Part shown: positions 41,855 to 50,672 of the stretch, in pieces
How positions within the stretch are numbered: position 1 is the stretch's first letter
Layout: each line of letters opens with the position of its first letter
Assembly: GCA_910583875.1 (NCBI GenBank)
Contig: CAJTXT010000006.1
Location: 35,082 to 99,081 of the forward strand
DNA from: an uncultured Vampirovibrio sp.
GTDB taxonomy: Bacteria > Cyanobacteriota > Vampirovibrionia > Gastranaerophilales > Gastranaerophilaceae
Direction: 5' to 3'
DNA: 64,000 bases
Notes under the pieces: model-generated
Databases searched by the model: none
Told to the model about the DNA's origin: nothing
Seen by the model: only the letters and a program-made list of their open reading frames with translations
Made by a program: the position numbers and the translations under genes

Positions 41855-42853
41855 ATGGCAAAAATTTATTACGCAGCAGATTGTAACTTAAGCTTATTAA
41901 AAGGCAAAACAGTTGCTATTATTGGTTATGGCAGCCAAGGACATGCACATGCTTTGAACTTACACGAAAGTGGTATAGATGTAGTAGTTGGTCTATACAA
42001 TGGTTCAAAATCTTGGAAAAAAGCAGAAGATGCAGGCTTAAAAGTTGCAACAGTTGAAGAAGCAGCAAAAATGGCTGATATGATTATGATTTTATTACCT
42101 GATGAAAAACAAGCTGATATTTACAAAACTCAAATAGCTCCAAATCTAACAGCAGGTAAAACTTTAGCATTTGCTCATGGTTTTAATATTCATTTTAACC
42201 AAATTGTTCCTCCAGCAGATGTTGACGTTGTAATGATTGCACCAAAAGGTCCTGGTCATACTGTAAGAAGCGAATATGTTGAAGGAAAAGGTGTTCCTTG
42301 TTTAGCTGCTGTATATCAAAACGCCACAGGTAAAGCAATGGAAACTGCTTTAGCTTACGCTGCTGGTATTGGCGGTGCTAGAGCCGGTGTTCTTGAAACA
42401 ACTTTCAGACAAGAAACTGAAACAGACTTATTCGGTGAACAAGCTGTTCTTTGCGGCGGCGTTACTGCTTTAATGCAAGCTGGTTTCGAAACTCTTGTTG
42501 AAGCTGGTTATGACCCTCAAAATGCTTATTTTGAATGTATTCACGAAATGAAATTAATCGTTGACCTTATTTATCAAGGCGGCTTCTCTAAAATGAGATA
42601 TTCAATTTCTGATACTGCTGAATATGGCGATTACGAAATTGGAAAACGTATCATTACAGAAGAAACTAAAAAAGAAATGAAAAAAGTTCTTTCTGAAATT
42701 CAAGACGGTACATTCGCTGGTAAATGGATTACAGAAAATAAAGCAGCAGGCAGAGCTCACTTCTTAGCAACAAGAAAAGTAAAAGCTGAACACCAATTAG
42801 AACAAGTTGGTAAAGAACTAAGAAAAATGTATTCTTGGAACGACGAAAAATAA
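41855..42853 (+). CDS. ilvC: Ketol-acid reductoisomerase (class I)
   Basis: A 332-residue NADPH-dependent enzyme for the second step of branched-chain amino acid synthesis. VAIIGYGSQGHAHALNLHES (21-40) is the Rossmann motif. The C-terminal knotted domain has ETETDLFGEQAVLCGG with Mg-binding Asp and Glu, and CIHEMKLIVDLIYQGG. Class I length. GAGGTAATT precedes the ATG. It has its own promoter and terminator. Codon usage is less AT-biased than the neighbours, consistent with high expression (impression, not computed). Confidence 0.97.
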   Translation: MAKIYYAADCNLSLLKGKTVAIIGYGSQGHAHALNLHESGIDVVVGLYNGSKSWKKAEDAGLKVATVEEAAKMADMIMILLPDEKQADIYKTQIAPNLTAGKTLAFAHGFNIHFNQIVPPADVDVVMIAPKGPGHTVRSEYVEGKGVPCLAAVYQNATGKAMETALAYAAGIGGARAGVLETTFRQETETDLFGEQAVLCGGVTALMQAGFETLVEAGYDPQNAYFECIHEMKLIVDLIYQGGFSKMRYSISDTAEYGDYEIGKRIITEETKKEMKKVLSEIQDGTFAGKWITENKAAGRAHFLATRKVKAEHQLEQVGKELRKMYSWNDEK

Positions 42854-42867
42854 TTTGTTATTTAAAC

Positions 42868-42906
42868 AAAAAAGTCCTCTGAACTAAATGCAGAGGACTT
42901 TTTATA
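42868..42906 (+). terminator. Rho-independent terminator of ilvC
   Basis: Arms AAAGTCCTCTG (42871-42881) and its complement (42891-42901) enclose a 9-base loop and are followed by a short T-run. It starts 18 bp after the ilvC stop. Confidence 0.85.
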
Positions 42907-42947
42907 TTTTATGTTTTCTTAATCTATGATTTAATTCATAATTGGTT

Positions 42948-42973
42948 AGATTCTGAAACAAGTTCAGAATGAC
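42948..42973. repeat. AAACAAGTT-family repeat, single-arm copy
   Basis: AGATTCTGAAACAAGTTCAG then AATGAC. One palindromic arm only, with ATTCTGAA pairing TTCAGAAT. The arm bases differ from other copies (GCTGAA, CCTGAA) but remain complementary. Confidence 0.75.
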
Positions 42974-43051
42974 TGTTTATTTTTTTTAATAAACAAGAAA
43001 ATATATAACTTTATTTTGATATTTTTATTAGTTATTAATAGCAATAATCTC

Positions 43052-43167
43052 TGTCACCCTGAACTCGTTTCAGGGTCTTACCAGTTGTCTATAATGGTTT
43101 TTGAATGTAAATAAGTTCTTTGACTTATTTACTAATTGGTAAGATGCTGAAACAAGTTCAGCATGAC
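43052..43167. repeat. Composite hairpin repeat (AAACAAGTT family), copy C
   Basis: Left arm 43052-43080 (CCCTGAACTCGTTTCAGGG core) and right arm 43140-43167 (GCTGAAACAAGTTCAGC core) are inverted relatives. An inner pair CTTACCAGTT/AATTGGTAAG and a spacer hairpin AAATAAG/CTTATTT are also present. The spacer resembles that of copy A (5641-5742) read on the other strand. Lies between ilvC and the EAL-protein gene. Confidence 0.8.
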
Positions 43168-43268
43168 GGGTAAGTTTTCTAATTTTTTCTTTGATAATTG
43201 AAAGTTATATATAAAAAATAAAGCGGATTATTTCCGCTTTATCTTATATCTTAAAACTAATTATACAA

Positions 43269-45596
43269 TTAATTCTTATAATATATTTCAGGATCGGTTT
43301 CTTTTAAAAATTGTTCAGTAAAAGTTTTCAAATCAGATGGTTTTCCATATAAGAAACCTTGAGCGATATCGCAGCCAATATTTCTTAAGAATTCAGCTTG
43401 TTCTTCTGTTTCTATACCTTCAACAACAGTTGCCATATTAAGCTCTTTCGCCATATTTACTATATTTCTGACAATTATTTGTCCTCTTTTATCACTTATT
43501 GTATCTTTGATAAAGCCTCTATCTATTTTCAAGACATTAACTGGCAGTTCTCTTAGCATATTTAAAGAAGAATAACCTGTTCCAAAATCATCAACAGAAA
43601 TAGTAAATCCATTTTGATTAAGCTTAGCTAAAATTTCTTTAAATCTTACTTCGTTCTCTAAACATGCAGATTCTGTTACTTCAAGTTCTAAATAACCAGG
43701 TTCAATTTCATATTCTTTAACTAAAGATATTAATTCTTCAACAAACAAATCATCATTCATATGAATTCTTGATACATTCACAGATATAGGGAACATTTTC
43801 TTATATGTTTTCTTTCTTTCAGAAAGGAATTCACAAGCTTGTCTCCAAATACATTTATCGAGTTCAAGAATAAAACCGTTTTGTTCAAAAAGAGGAATAT
43901 AATTTACCGGAGCAATTACTCCTTTTCTTGGATGAACCCAGCGGACTAAGGCTTCTGCACCTACAACTTCTAATGTTTTTAAGTCAAATTTTGGCTGTAA
44001 ATACATTTTGAATTGATGATCTTTTAATGCTTCAAACATTTCATCTTCTATAACTTTATTTTGAAGTCTTTGTATTCTAAAATTATCATCATAGAATTTA
44101 TATAAATTTAATACATTACCTTTTATGCTTTTCTTTGCCATATAAGCATTTTCACACATTTGTTCAACAGTATATGAAAGATCCTTAATCATATAAATTC
44201 CGAAGAATAATGCTATTTTTGAACTTATTGTTGTTCCCGATTCTGAGAAAAACTGAGTCATATAATTTTCATTATAAATTTCAAGTTCCGCCAATACTTT
44301 GTTAATAAATTTCTCTACAATATCTGATTCTTTTTCATATTTATATAAAACTAAGAATTTAGAATCATAATCTCTTGAGCAAATACTTCTTTCTGTAATA
44401 TTGTCTTTTATTATGTTATACACATCTTTAAGTATTTTATTTGAACGTTTAAGACCATATAATTCGCCAATTGCTTTAAATGTAGCAATATCTATAGCAA
44501 TCATCGCATAATTATCTTTATGTTCAGACATCCAATCATTCAAAATAGATTTTGCACTAATTATAAATTGATTTTTATTAGTACCGCCTGTAATCTTATC
44601 AACAAAAGCTATATTATATATAAACTTTTCTTCTTCTTGAAATAAATTATTACTATAATTTATCAGCCAAACTATTAATAAACTTATAATTGTAATTATA
44701 GTAATAATACCAACTAAAAGTGAATCAATATGTAGCATTAATACGTTTACAGGTACAACAACTAATACACTGCTGTCCCTTTCTTTAATAGGAGTAATTG
44801 TCAAAACATACTTTTTAAATTTATATTTACATATAAAAGATATTTCTTTTTTAAACTTTAATGCATTTTGAACTTCTTCTTTTTTCACACCAATATATTT
44901 AATATCCATATCAAGGAAATTATCATATCCAAAAACATCTCTAGGTGATTTAACAATATAATTACCGTTCAAATCTACAATATATGCAAAACCTTTTTCA
45001 GAATAGTTATTAAATCCTAATATTTTCAAATATTTATTAGCATAAACCTGTGATGCCAAAACTCCAACAATATTTTTATTATCATCATATACTGGAACAG
45101 CAAACTCATTTACATAACCTGAGGGAGCCTGTGCATTTTTAGATGTATGAGCAAAAACTTCGCTGCCTTGTAATGCACTAAAAAACTTAGGTTCATCAAG
45201 CCAATTAGTTGAAGATAATTTTCCGTCGTATCGCTGATATCTTATAGTTCTTCCATCCGGATATGCAAAAATTAATCTTTGATAATCATAATCATTAATA
45301 TGTCTTTTTAAAAAAGCTGTTATTTCATATTCAGACGAAATATCAACATCATTTTGGAATTTTAATGAAAGAATTTTCATTTCATTAATAGAATTCACAA
45401 CTCTTGCACTTAAATTTGATGCTGTCTGCTGAGAACTTTGAATCATATATTCTTGTACGGCGATTGATTCTTGTACTAAGATATGGCGAATAAATATAAC
45501 TGCAAGTACTATTAATACCGAAGTAACTATTTTCGCCACATTATACATGTGCTTAATCTTTTTTTCTCTTTTTTTACGAAATTCCAAATTATACAT
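43269..45596 (-). CDS. CACHE-GGDEF(degenerate)-EAL cyclic-di-GMP phosphodiesterase
   Basis: A 775-residue membrane sensor. Membrane span 1 (about 22-42), an extracytoplasmic double-CACHE-like domain (about 50-285), and span 2 (about 293-313) come first. A GGDEF fold follows whose active site reads RDYDSKF (about 408-414) instead of GGDEF, so it should not make cyclic di-GMP. The EAL domain has intact AEALVRW, DDFGTGYSS, LKIDRGFI and EGIETEEQ, so phosphodiesterase activity is expected. The ATG at 45596 has GGAG six bases upstream; a TTG four codons earlier is rejected. Confidence 0.9.
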   Translation of the reverse strand: MYNLEFRKKREKKIKHMYNVAKIVTSVLIVLAVIFIRHILVQESIAVQEYMIQSSQQTASNLSARVVNSINEMKILSLKFQNDVDISSEYEITAFLKRHINDYDYQRLIFAYPDGRTIRYQRYDGKLSSTNWLDEPKFFSALQGSEVFAHTSKNAQAPSGYVNEFAVPVYDDNKNIVGVLASQVYANKYLKILGFNNYSEKGFAYIVDLNGNYIVKSPRDVFGYDNFLDMDIKYIGVKKEEVQNALKFKKEISFICKYKFKKYVLTITPIKERDSSVLVVVPVNVLMLHIDSLLVGIITIITIISLLIVWLINYSNNLFQEEEKFIYNIAFVDKITGGTNKNQFIISAKSILNDWMSEHKDNYAMIAIDIATFKAIGELYGLKRSNKILKDVYNIIKDNITERSICSRDYDSKFLVLYKYEKESDIVEKFINKVLAELEIYNENYMTQFFSESGTTISSKIALFFGIYMIKDLSYTVEQMCENAYMAKKSIKGNVLNLYKFYDDNFRIQRLQNKVIEDEMFEALKDHQFKMYLQPKFDLKTLEVVGAEALVRWVHPRKGVIAPVNYIPLFEQNGFILELDKCIWRQACEFLSERKKTYKKMFPISVNVSRIHMNDDLFVEELISLVKEYEIEPGYLELEVTESACLENEVRFKEILAKLNQNGFTISVDDFGTGYSSLNMLRELPVNVLKIDRGFIKDTISDKRGQIIVRNIVNMAKELNMATVVEGIETEEQAEFLRNIGCDIAQGFLYGKPSDLKTFTEQFLKETDPEIYYKN

Positions 45597-45661
45597 TGAT
45601 AGCTCCAAATATTTACATTTTAGATTATATACAAAAACATTCTAAACTTCAAAACTACAGT

Positions 45662-47326
45662 TTAAATGCTTGTTACAGCACCTTTATCAGAGGACGAAAC
45701 AACGGTAGCATAACGTTTTAAATAACCTTTTTTTACTTTAACAGGTAAAGGTTTGAAATCTTTTTTTCTTTCTTCAAGTTCAGCATCTGAAACGCGAAGA
45801 GTTAATTCACGTTCCGGAATATTTATATATATTTCGTCACCATCATTAATTAAACCAATAATACCGCCAGCCGGAGCTTCAGGTGAAATATGACCGATAC
45901 AAAGACCTCTTGTACCGCCTGAAAATCTACCATCTGTAATTAAAGCAACATGCTTACCAAGCCCCTTTCCTACAATAGCAGATGTCGGAGAAAGCATTTC
46001 TCTCATACCAGGACCGCCTTTGGGTCCTTCATAACGAATAACAACAACATCACCCTTACCGATTTTATCAGCCATAATGGCTTCCATTGCTGCTTCTTCA
46101 CTATCAAAAGTTTTTGCTTTTCCTGTAAATACAAGGCATTCTTTTTCAACACCTGAAATTTTAACAACAGCACCATTCGGAGCTAAATTGCCATGTAAAA
46201 CTGCAAGCCCCGGATTGGATGTTACAGGATCTGAAATTGGTCTTATCACTTCGTTATCACACCACATATCAGCAGCAGCGATTTCTGATAATTTCATGCC
46301 TGATACGCCGACTGTATCTTTCATTTCAGCAACATTACCATAAATTGTTTTTAATACCGCAGGTATTCCACCGGCATTATCTAAATCTGTCATTGTTTTT
46401 GCGGCTGACGGGTCTAATTTTATAATTTGAGGAACCTTAAAACTTAGCTCTTCAAAATCTTTTAAAGTAACATCAACACCTGCTTCATTTGCAATTGCAA
46501 GCAAGTGAAGAATAGAGTTTGTAGAACCGCCTAATGCCAAGTCAACAATAATAGCATTTCTAATTGAATCTTTTGTAATTATAGAAGAAGGACGAATATC
46601 TTTTTCTATAAGTTCGTTTATAATTACACCGGAATCAAAAGCGATACGTTTTGTTTTTGCACTTACTGCTGCTGATGTAGCGCAGCCAGGTAAACTCATA
46701 CCAATAACTTCTGTTAAGCATGCCATAGTATTAGCAGTATATAAACCTTGACAAGCACCTGCTGTAGGGCAAGAAGTTATTTCCATTTCACGAAGCATTT
46801 TTTCATCAATTTCACCATTTGTGAATTTCCCTATTGCTTCAAAAGTACCTTTAATCATAGTTAATGTATTATTATGGCATTTGCCGTCTGACATTGGTCC
46901 GACTGTTACTACAATACAAGGAATATCCAATCTTGCAGCTGCCATTATCATACCGGGAGTAATTTTATCACAGTTTGTTAATAATACTAAACCATCTAAT
47001 TTATGAGCAGTTGCTACAGATTCAACACAATCTGCAATTAAATCTCTTGAAGGAAGTGAATAGTTCATGCCGCTGTGACCCATTGCAATACCGTCACAAA
47101 TTGCAGGTACACCAAAAATAAATGCTTGTCCTCCGCCTGTATGAATACCTTTTTCTATTTGACGTTCAATTTCACGCATTCCGCTATGTCCTGGAACTAA
47201 GTCGGTAAAACTGCTTGCTATACCGATAAATCTTTTATTCATTTGTTTTTCACTAACACCTGTTGCGTATAACAAAGCTCTGTGTGGTGTACGTTGTATA
47301 CCTTGTTTAATTTCATCACTTCTCAT
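45662..47326 (-). CDS. ilvD: Dihydroxy-acid dehydratase
   Basis: A 554-residue iron-sulfur dehydratase for the third common step of branched-chain amino acid synthesis. LLTNCDKITPG and CPTAGACQGLYTANTMACL hold the cluster-binding cysteines. GRFSGGTRGLCIGHISPEA lies in the C-terminal domain. Full length. AAGGAG precedes the ATG. With ilvN, ilvB and ilvC within 8 kb, this covers every step to the 2-keto acids; the final aminotransferase is not obvious here. Its oxygen-labile cluster suits anaerobic growth. Confidence 0.96.
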   Translation of the reverse strand: MRSDEIKQGIQRTPHRALLYATGVSEKQMNKRFIGIASSFTDLVPGHSGMREIERQIEKGIHTGGGQAFIFGVPAICDGIAMGHSGMNYSLPSRDLIADCVESVATAHKLDGLVLLTNCDKITPGMIMAAARLDIPCIVVTVGPMSDGKCHNNTLTMIKGTFEAIGKFTNGEIDEKMLREMEITSCPTAGACQGLYTANTMACLTEVIGMSLPGCATSAAVSAKTKRIAFDSGVIINELIEKDIRPSSIITKDSIRNAIIVDLALGGSTNSILHLLAIANEAGVDVTLKDFEELSFKVPQIIKLDPSAAKTMTDLDNAGGIPAVLKTIYGNVAEMKDTVGVSGMKLSEIAAADMWCDNEVIRPISDPVTSNPGLAVLHGNLAPNGAVVKISGVEKECLVFTGKAKTFDSEEAAMEAIMADKIGKGDVVVIRYEGPKGGPGMREMLSPTSAIVGKGLGKHVALITDGRFSGGTRGLCIGHISPEAPAGGIIGLINDGDEIYINIPERELTLRVSDAELEERKKDFKPLPVKVKKGYLKRYATVVSSSDKGAVTSI

Positions 47327-47454
47327 AAAATTCTCCTTGTATAGATATTATTATTAATATCATACCAAAGAGTATGAAATTATAAAATAAAGTTAAAGAA
47401 GTTAAACATAATAAAAAAACAATAAGAAGTCCTATGTTTTAATTTCTGACTGGT

Positions 47455-47532
47455 CAGATGCTGTGGAAAACCAGACATTTTTCTCGAAATCAAAGATTTC
47501 GGAAAAAGTAGTCAATCAAGTTCAGCATGACA
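47455..47532. repeat. AAACAAGTT-family repeat copy interrupted by a 53-bp hairpin insert
   Basis: AGATGCTG (47456-47463) and CAAGTTCAGCATGACA (47517-47532) together match one intact arm (AGATGCTGAAACAAGTTCAG then CATGACA), but 53 bp lie between them. The insert contains an inverted repeat, 47478-47491 with 47495-47507, with a one-base bulge. This looks like one small element nested in another. Confidence 0.65.
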
Positions 47533-47607
47533 GAAAATTGTTTTTATTTTAATAAAATTGGGGGCATTATATAGAAATTTACACTAAACATTCTCAGAAT
47601 ATAGTCA

Positions 47608-47678
47608 TAATGTCATTCCGAACTTGTTTCGGAATCTTACCCGTTCTAAGACCCTGAAACAAGTTCAGGGTGACATTA
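47608..47678. repeat. Composite hairpin repeat (AAACAAGTT family), copy E
   Basis: Two 32-bp arms, 47608-47639 (core TTCCGAACTTGTTTCGGAA) and 47647-47678 (core CCCTGAAACAAGTTCAGGG), are inverted relatives separated by 7 bp. Bases that differ between the arms change in complementary pairs inside each arm. The copy ends 12 bp from the end of the next gene. Confidence 0.85.
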
Positions 47679-47689
47679 TAGCTTTATAT

Positions 47690-48379
47690 TTATATACTTG
47701 CAGAATCTGTCTGTTTTATCTTTTCCAAAGCTTTTTTTGAATTTTCATATTCAACAGATAATTCAATTGTAAAATTAATAGATTCTAAATCTCTTGCCAA
47801 TGCTTCTTTACAAGCATACAAATCTCTTATTGATGAATCATTTAATACGGCTGTATGATTTCTATTACCATATACTTTCTTAAATATTTCTTGTGATTGA
47901 TAATCAAACCCTGGTAAATTATGTTTATATCCGTAATATTTATGCAAAGCTCTTGCAATTGTATAAATTTCTGTATTATCAATATTGAAAATAAACATTT
48001 CTTTTGTAGTAATACCAAATTTTAACTTTGATTCATACAACAAGCCGATAATAAGATTTAAGCATAAAGCCTTAATACCTTTTAATGGCGTAATAAAGCC
48101 CGCTTCTTCTCCCAATTTTTTCAATATTTTATCGGCATTTCTAAATTTATATACTTTTAATCCTTTTAATTGCATATATTGCATTAATTTTTCTGGATTA
48201 TTTATATATTTTTTTATAAGCACTTTTAATTTTTCATTAATTTCTTTTTTCTTTTTCTCTGTTTCTGTAGAAAATTTTAAAGTACAACTAGAGTTCATTG
48301 AATGTTTAGTTGTTGAACTTTTAAAAAATATATTTTGATTTGTTTGTTTATTCTTCTTAAAAAATTTAAAAATGTCCAT
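47690..48379 (-). CDS. Hypothetical protein, Lys-rich, unknown
   Basis: A 229-residue soluble protein with no recognised domain. The N-terminal 60 residues are polar and basic (FKFFKKNKQTNQN; ETEKKKKEINEKLKVLIKK), and the rest is predicted helical. There is one moderately hydrophobic stretch (LKGIKALCLNLIIGLLYES), not clearly a membrane span. The ATG follows AGAGG. The gene is divergent from the sugar permease pair. A lineage-specific protein is my best reading. Confidence 0.55.
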   Translation of the reverse strand: MDIFKFFKKNKQTNQNIFFKSSTTKHSMNSSCTLKFSTETEKKKKEINEKLKVLIKKYINNPEKLMQYMQLKGLKVYKFRNADKILKKLGEEAGFITPLKGIKALCLNLIIGLLYESKLKFGITTKEMFIFNIDNTEIYTIARALHKYYGYKHNLPGFDYQSQEIFKKVYGNRNHTAVLNDSSIRDLYACKEALARDLESINFTIELSVEYENSKKALEKIKQTDSASI

Positions 48380-48460
48380 AATAAATCCTCTTATAATATT
48401 AAAAACATTTTTCGTGCAAATATTGCTAAGAACATTTATAATAAATGTAAAGGATTTTAT

Positions 48461-49333
48461 ATGAATACTTATTATAAAAAATATATTCCTTATATTTTCT
48501 TATTGCCTGCATTAGTTTTGCTTGCTATTTTTTTCTTTATACCTTTTATAGATACAATTATTTTAAGCTTAAAAGATTTTTCGAATGATATATATAATCC
48601 GACATTTGCAGGACTTTCAAATTATAGTTTGCTTTTAAAATCAAAAGAATTTTATACAACTCTATTTAATACATTTTTATTTCTTATTATGGTTGTACCT
48701 ATTTTAGCAATAATACCGCTTATAATTGCAATTTTTATTAACCAAAAAATAAAAGGAATTACACTATATAAAATTCTAATTTATCTGCCTGTTGTAGTAT
48801 CTATTGTAGTTGTAGCTATTGCTTTTAAATGGCTTTATGCGCAAGAAGGTATTTTAAATTATATTATTTCTTTATTTGGAATATCACCAATCGGCTGGTT
48901 AACAGATACAAGATTTGCAATGCTTTCTGTTGCTTTTGTTACAATATACAAAGGTATCGGCTATTATATGATGATTTATTTATCATCATTAATTAGTGTT
49001 CCTAAAGATTTATATGAAGCAGCCGAGGTAGATGGAGCAAGTGAAGTAAAAAAACATCTTACAGTTACAATTCCGCATTTAATGCCTACAATAGCGCTTG
49101 TTGTAACGATTTCCTCTATATCAGCCTTAAAAGTATTTGCCGAAATTTATGTTATGACGAAGGGTGGTCCATTAAATTCAACAAAAACTATTGTTTATTA
49201 CATATATGAAAGAGCATTTGAAAATTTAGATTTATCAATGGCTTCAGCTGCTTCTGTAGTTTTATTATGTATTATTCTTGTATTTTCAATTATTAATATT
49301 ACTTTCTTTGAAAATAAGAGGTATAAATTATGA
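48461..49333 (+). CDS. Sugar ABC transporter permease (MalF/UgpA type)
   Basis: A 290-residue inner-membrane permease of the carbohydrate CUT1 family with six spans (first IFLLPALVLLAIFFFIPF). The cytoplasmic EAA loop reads EAAEVDGASEVKKHLTVTIP. It pairs with the MalG-type gene that overlaps by 4 bp. The ATG at 48461 (MNTYYKKYIPY) has AAAGGA upstream and starts just before span 1; the open frame extends 42 codons upstream, but that part is unlike the family. No ATPase or binding protein gene is adjacent. Confidence 0.88.
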   Translation: MNTYYKKYIPYIFLLPALVLLAIFFFIPFIDTIILSLKDFSNDIYNPTFAGLSNYSLLLKSKEFYTTLFNTFLFLIMVVPILAIIPLIIAIFINQKIKGITLYKILIYLPVVVSIVVVAIAFKWLYAQEGILNYIISLFGISPIGWLTDTRFAMLSVAFVTIYKGIGYYMMIYLSSLISVPKDLYEAAEVDGASEVKKHLTVTIPHLMPTIALVVTISSISALKVFAEIYVMTKGGPLNSTKTIVYYIYERAFENLDLSMASAASVVLLCIILVFSIINITFFENKRYKL

Positions 49334-50175
49334 TTAGAAAATTCTTTAAAGGTTTTACAATTCATACATTTTTAATTCTAATGTCATTTTTATCTTTATT
49401 TCCGTTCTTATGGCTTATATCAACAGCCTTAAAAGGAATAGATGAGAATATCTTTCAATATCCGCCGGTCTTTATCCCAAAACATTTAACTTTTGAAAAC
49501 TTTACCGGAGTATGGAAACAAATTCCTTTTATGGTTTATTTCTTAAACAGTTTTATAGTAGCTGGTTTTACTGTAATACTAAATTTAATATTTTCATCAC
49601 TTGCTGCATATCCATTAGCAAGAATGGATTTTAAAGGAAAAAACTTTATATTTAGTTTAATTCTTGCAACTATTATGATTCCATTTCAAGCAATAATGCT
49701 GCCTATATATTTAATTGTTTTAAAATTACATCTTGTCGATTCTTATGGATATGTATGCGGATATCTTGGTTTAATATTGCCTTTTGCAGTAAATGCGTTT
49801 GGAATTTTCCTAATGAGACAAGCATTTCTTTCAATACCTAAAGAAATGGAAGAAGCAGCTTTTATAGACGGTGCCGGCATATTTAATATTTGGAGAAAAA
49901 TACTTTTACCAATGACTGCGCCTACACTTGCTGTTTTAGCAATTTTCACATTTATAGGTTCTTGGGGTGAGTTTTTATGGCCAAGTATCGTCCTTACAAA
50001 TAAAAATTTATATACACTTCCTGTCGGTATTAATGACCTTCAAGGAATGTTCAGCGCAAATTGGAGATATATTGCCGCAGGCTCAATTATTTCAATAATA
50101 CCTATTATTATATTTTTCGTTTCAATGCAAAAATATTTTATTTCAGGACAAAATGAAGGTGCTGTAAAAGGATAA
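49330..50175 (+). CDS. Sugar ABC transporter permease (MalG/UgpE type)
   Basis: A 281-residue, six-span partner of the preceding permease. The EAA loop EEAAFIDGAGIFNIWRKILL (about 174-193) contacts the ATPase. Its start overlaps the upstream stop by 4 bp (ATGA), so the pair is translationally coupled. Substrate is likely a glycerol-phosphate, oligosaccharide or similar sugar. The missing ATPase may be a shared MsiK-like subunit encoded elsewhere. A bidirectional terminator hairpin follows. Confidence 0.88.
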   Translation: MIRKFFKGFTIHTFLILMSFLSLFPFLWLISTALKGIDENIFQYPPVFIPKHLTFENFTGVWKQIPFMVYFLNSFIVAGFTVILNLIFSSLAAYPLARMDFKGKNFIFSLILATIMIPFQAIMLPIYLIVLKLHLVDSYGYVCGYLGLILPFAVNAFGIFLMRQAFLSIPKEMEEAAFIDGAGIFNIWRKILLPMTAPTLAVLAIFTFIGSWGEFLWPSIVLTNKNLYTLPVGINDLQGMFSANWRYIAAGSIISIIPIIIFFVSMQKYFISGQNEGAVKG

Positions 50176-50180
50176 CAAAA

Positions 50181-50202
50181 GAGGCGGTTAATAAACCGCC
50201 TC
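50181..50202. terminator. Bidirectional hairpin terminator
   Basis: GAGGCGGTT and its exact complement AACCGCCTC flank a 4-base loop. On the minus strand a T4 run follows, so it best terminates the acidic small-protein gene. On the plus side it closes the permease operon, though with a poor T-run. Confidence 0.7.
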
Positions 50203-50228
50203 TATAAACTTTAATTATATTTTAAATA

Positions 50229-50510
50229 TTAACCTAAATCATCAAAGAAAGAGCCGCCTTCATCTTCAAATTCAAAACTTGAAGTTTCATAAGAATCGTC
50301 GTTAAATGAGAAAATATTAATTTCTTCATTTCCATATACATCATTTTGTGCTGCTGATGTTGAGAAATCAGCAAGTTCTACAAATTCATTGTCATCATTT
50401 ACATAGAAATTGTTTGACATTTCATCGTTATATTCATTTTTCTTTTGATTAATATTTTTGAAAGTATCATTAAAGAAGTTAAAACTGCTAGAATTAAATT
50501 CACTTGCCAT
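50229..50510 (-). CDS. Small acidic Asp/Asn/Ser-rich protein, unknown
   Basis: A 93-residue, strongly acidic, Phe- and Asn-rich protein of low complexity, without signal peptide or membrane span. It begins MASEFNSSSFNFFND and ends EDEGGSFFDDLG. GAGGATAGT precedes the ATG, so translation looks real. It may be intrinsically disordered. It stands alone between the permease operon and hydF, flanked by its own terminator. No family recognised. Confidence 0.55.
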   Translation of the reverse strand: MASEFNSSSFNFFNDTFKNINQKKNEYNDEMSNNFYVNDDNEFVELADFSTSAAQNDVYGNEEINIFSFNDDSYETSSFEFEDEGGSFFDDLG

Positions 50511-50672
50511 ACTATCCTCGATTCGTTTAGCTGTATATTATATATAAAAAATATATACCCATAAAATTGCTATTTATATTCAATATTTTTCAACAAATTT
50601 TTAAAACCCTTTTCAAACAAGGGTTTTGGCTATTTTTAATTTTAATATTTCTTAACAATTTATATATACTTT

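Noticed and set aside
48335..48460. 42-codon upstream extension of the first sugar permease
   Set aside because: It overlaps the start of the divergent gene, is unlike permease N-termini, and the inner ATG at 48461 has a good Shine-Dalgarno site.
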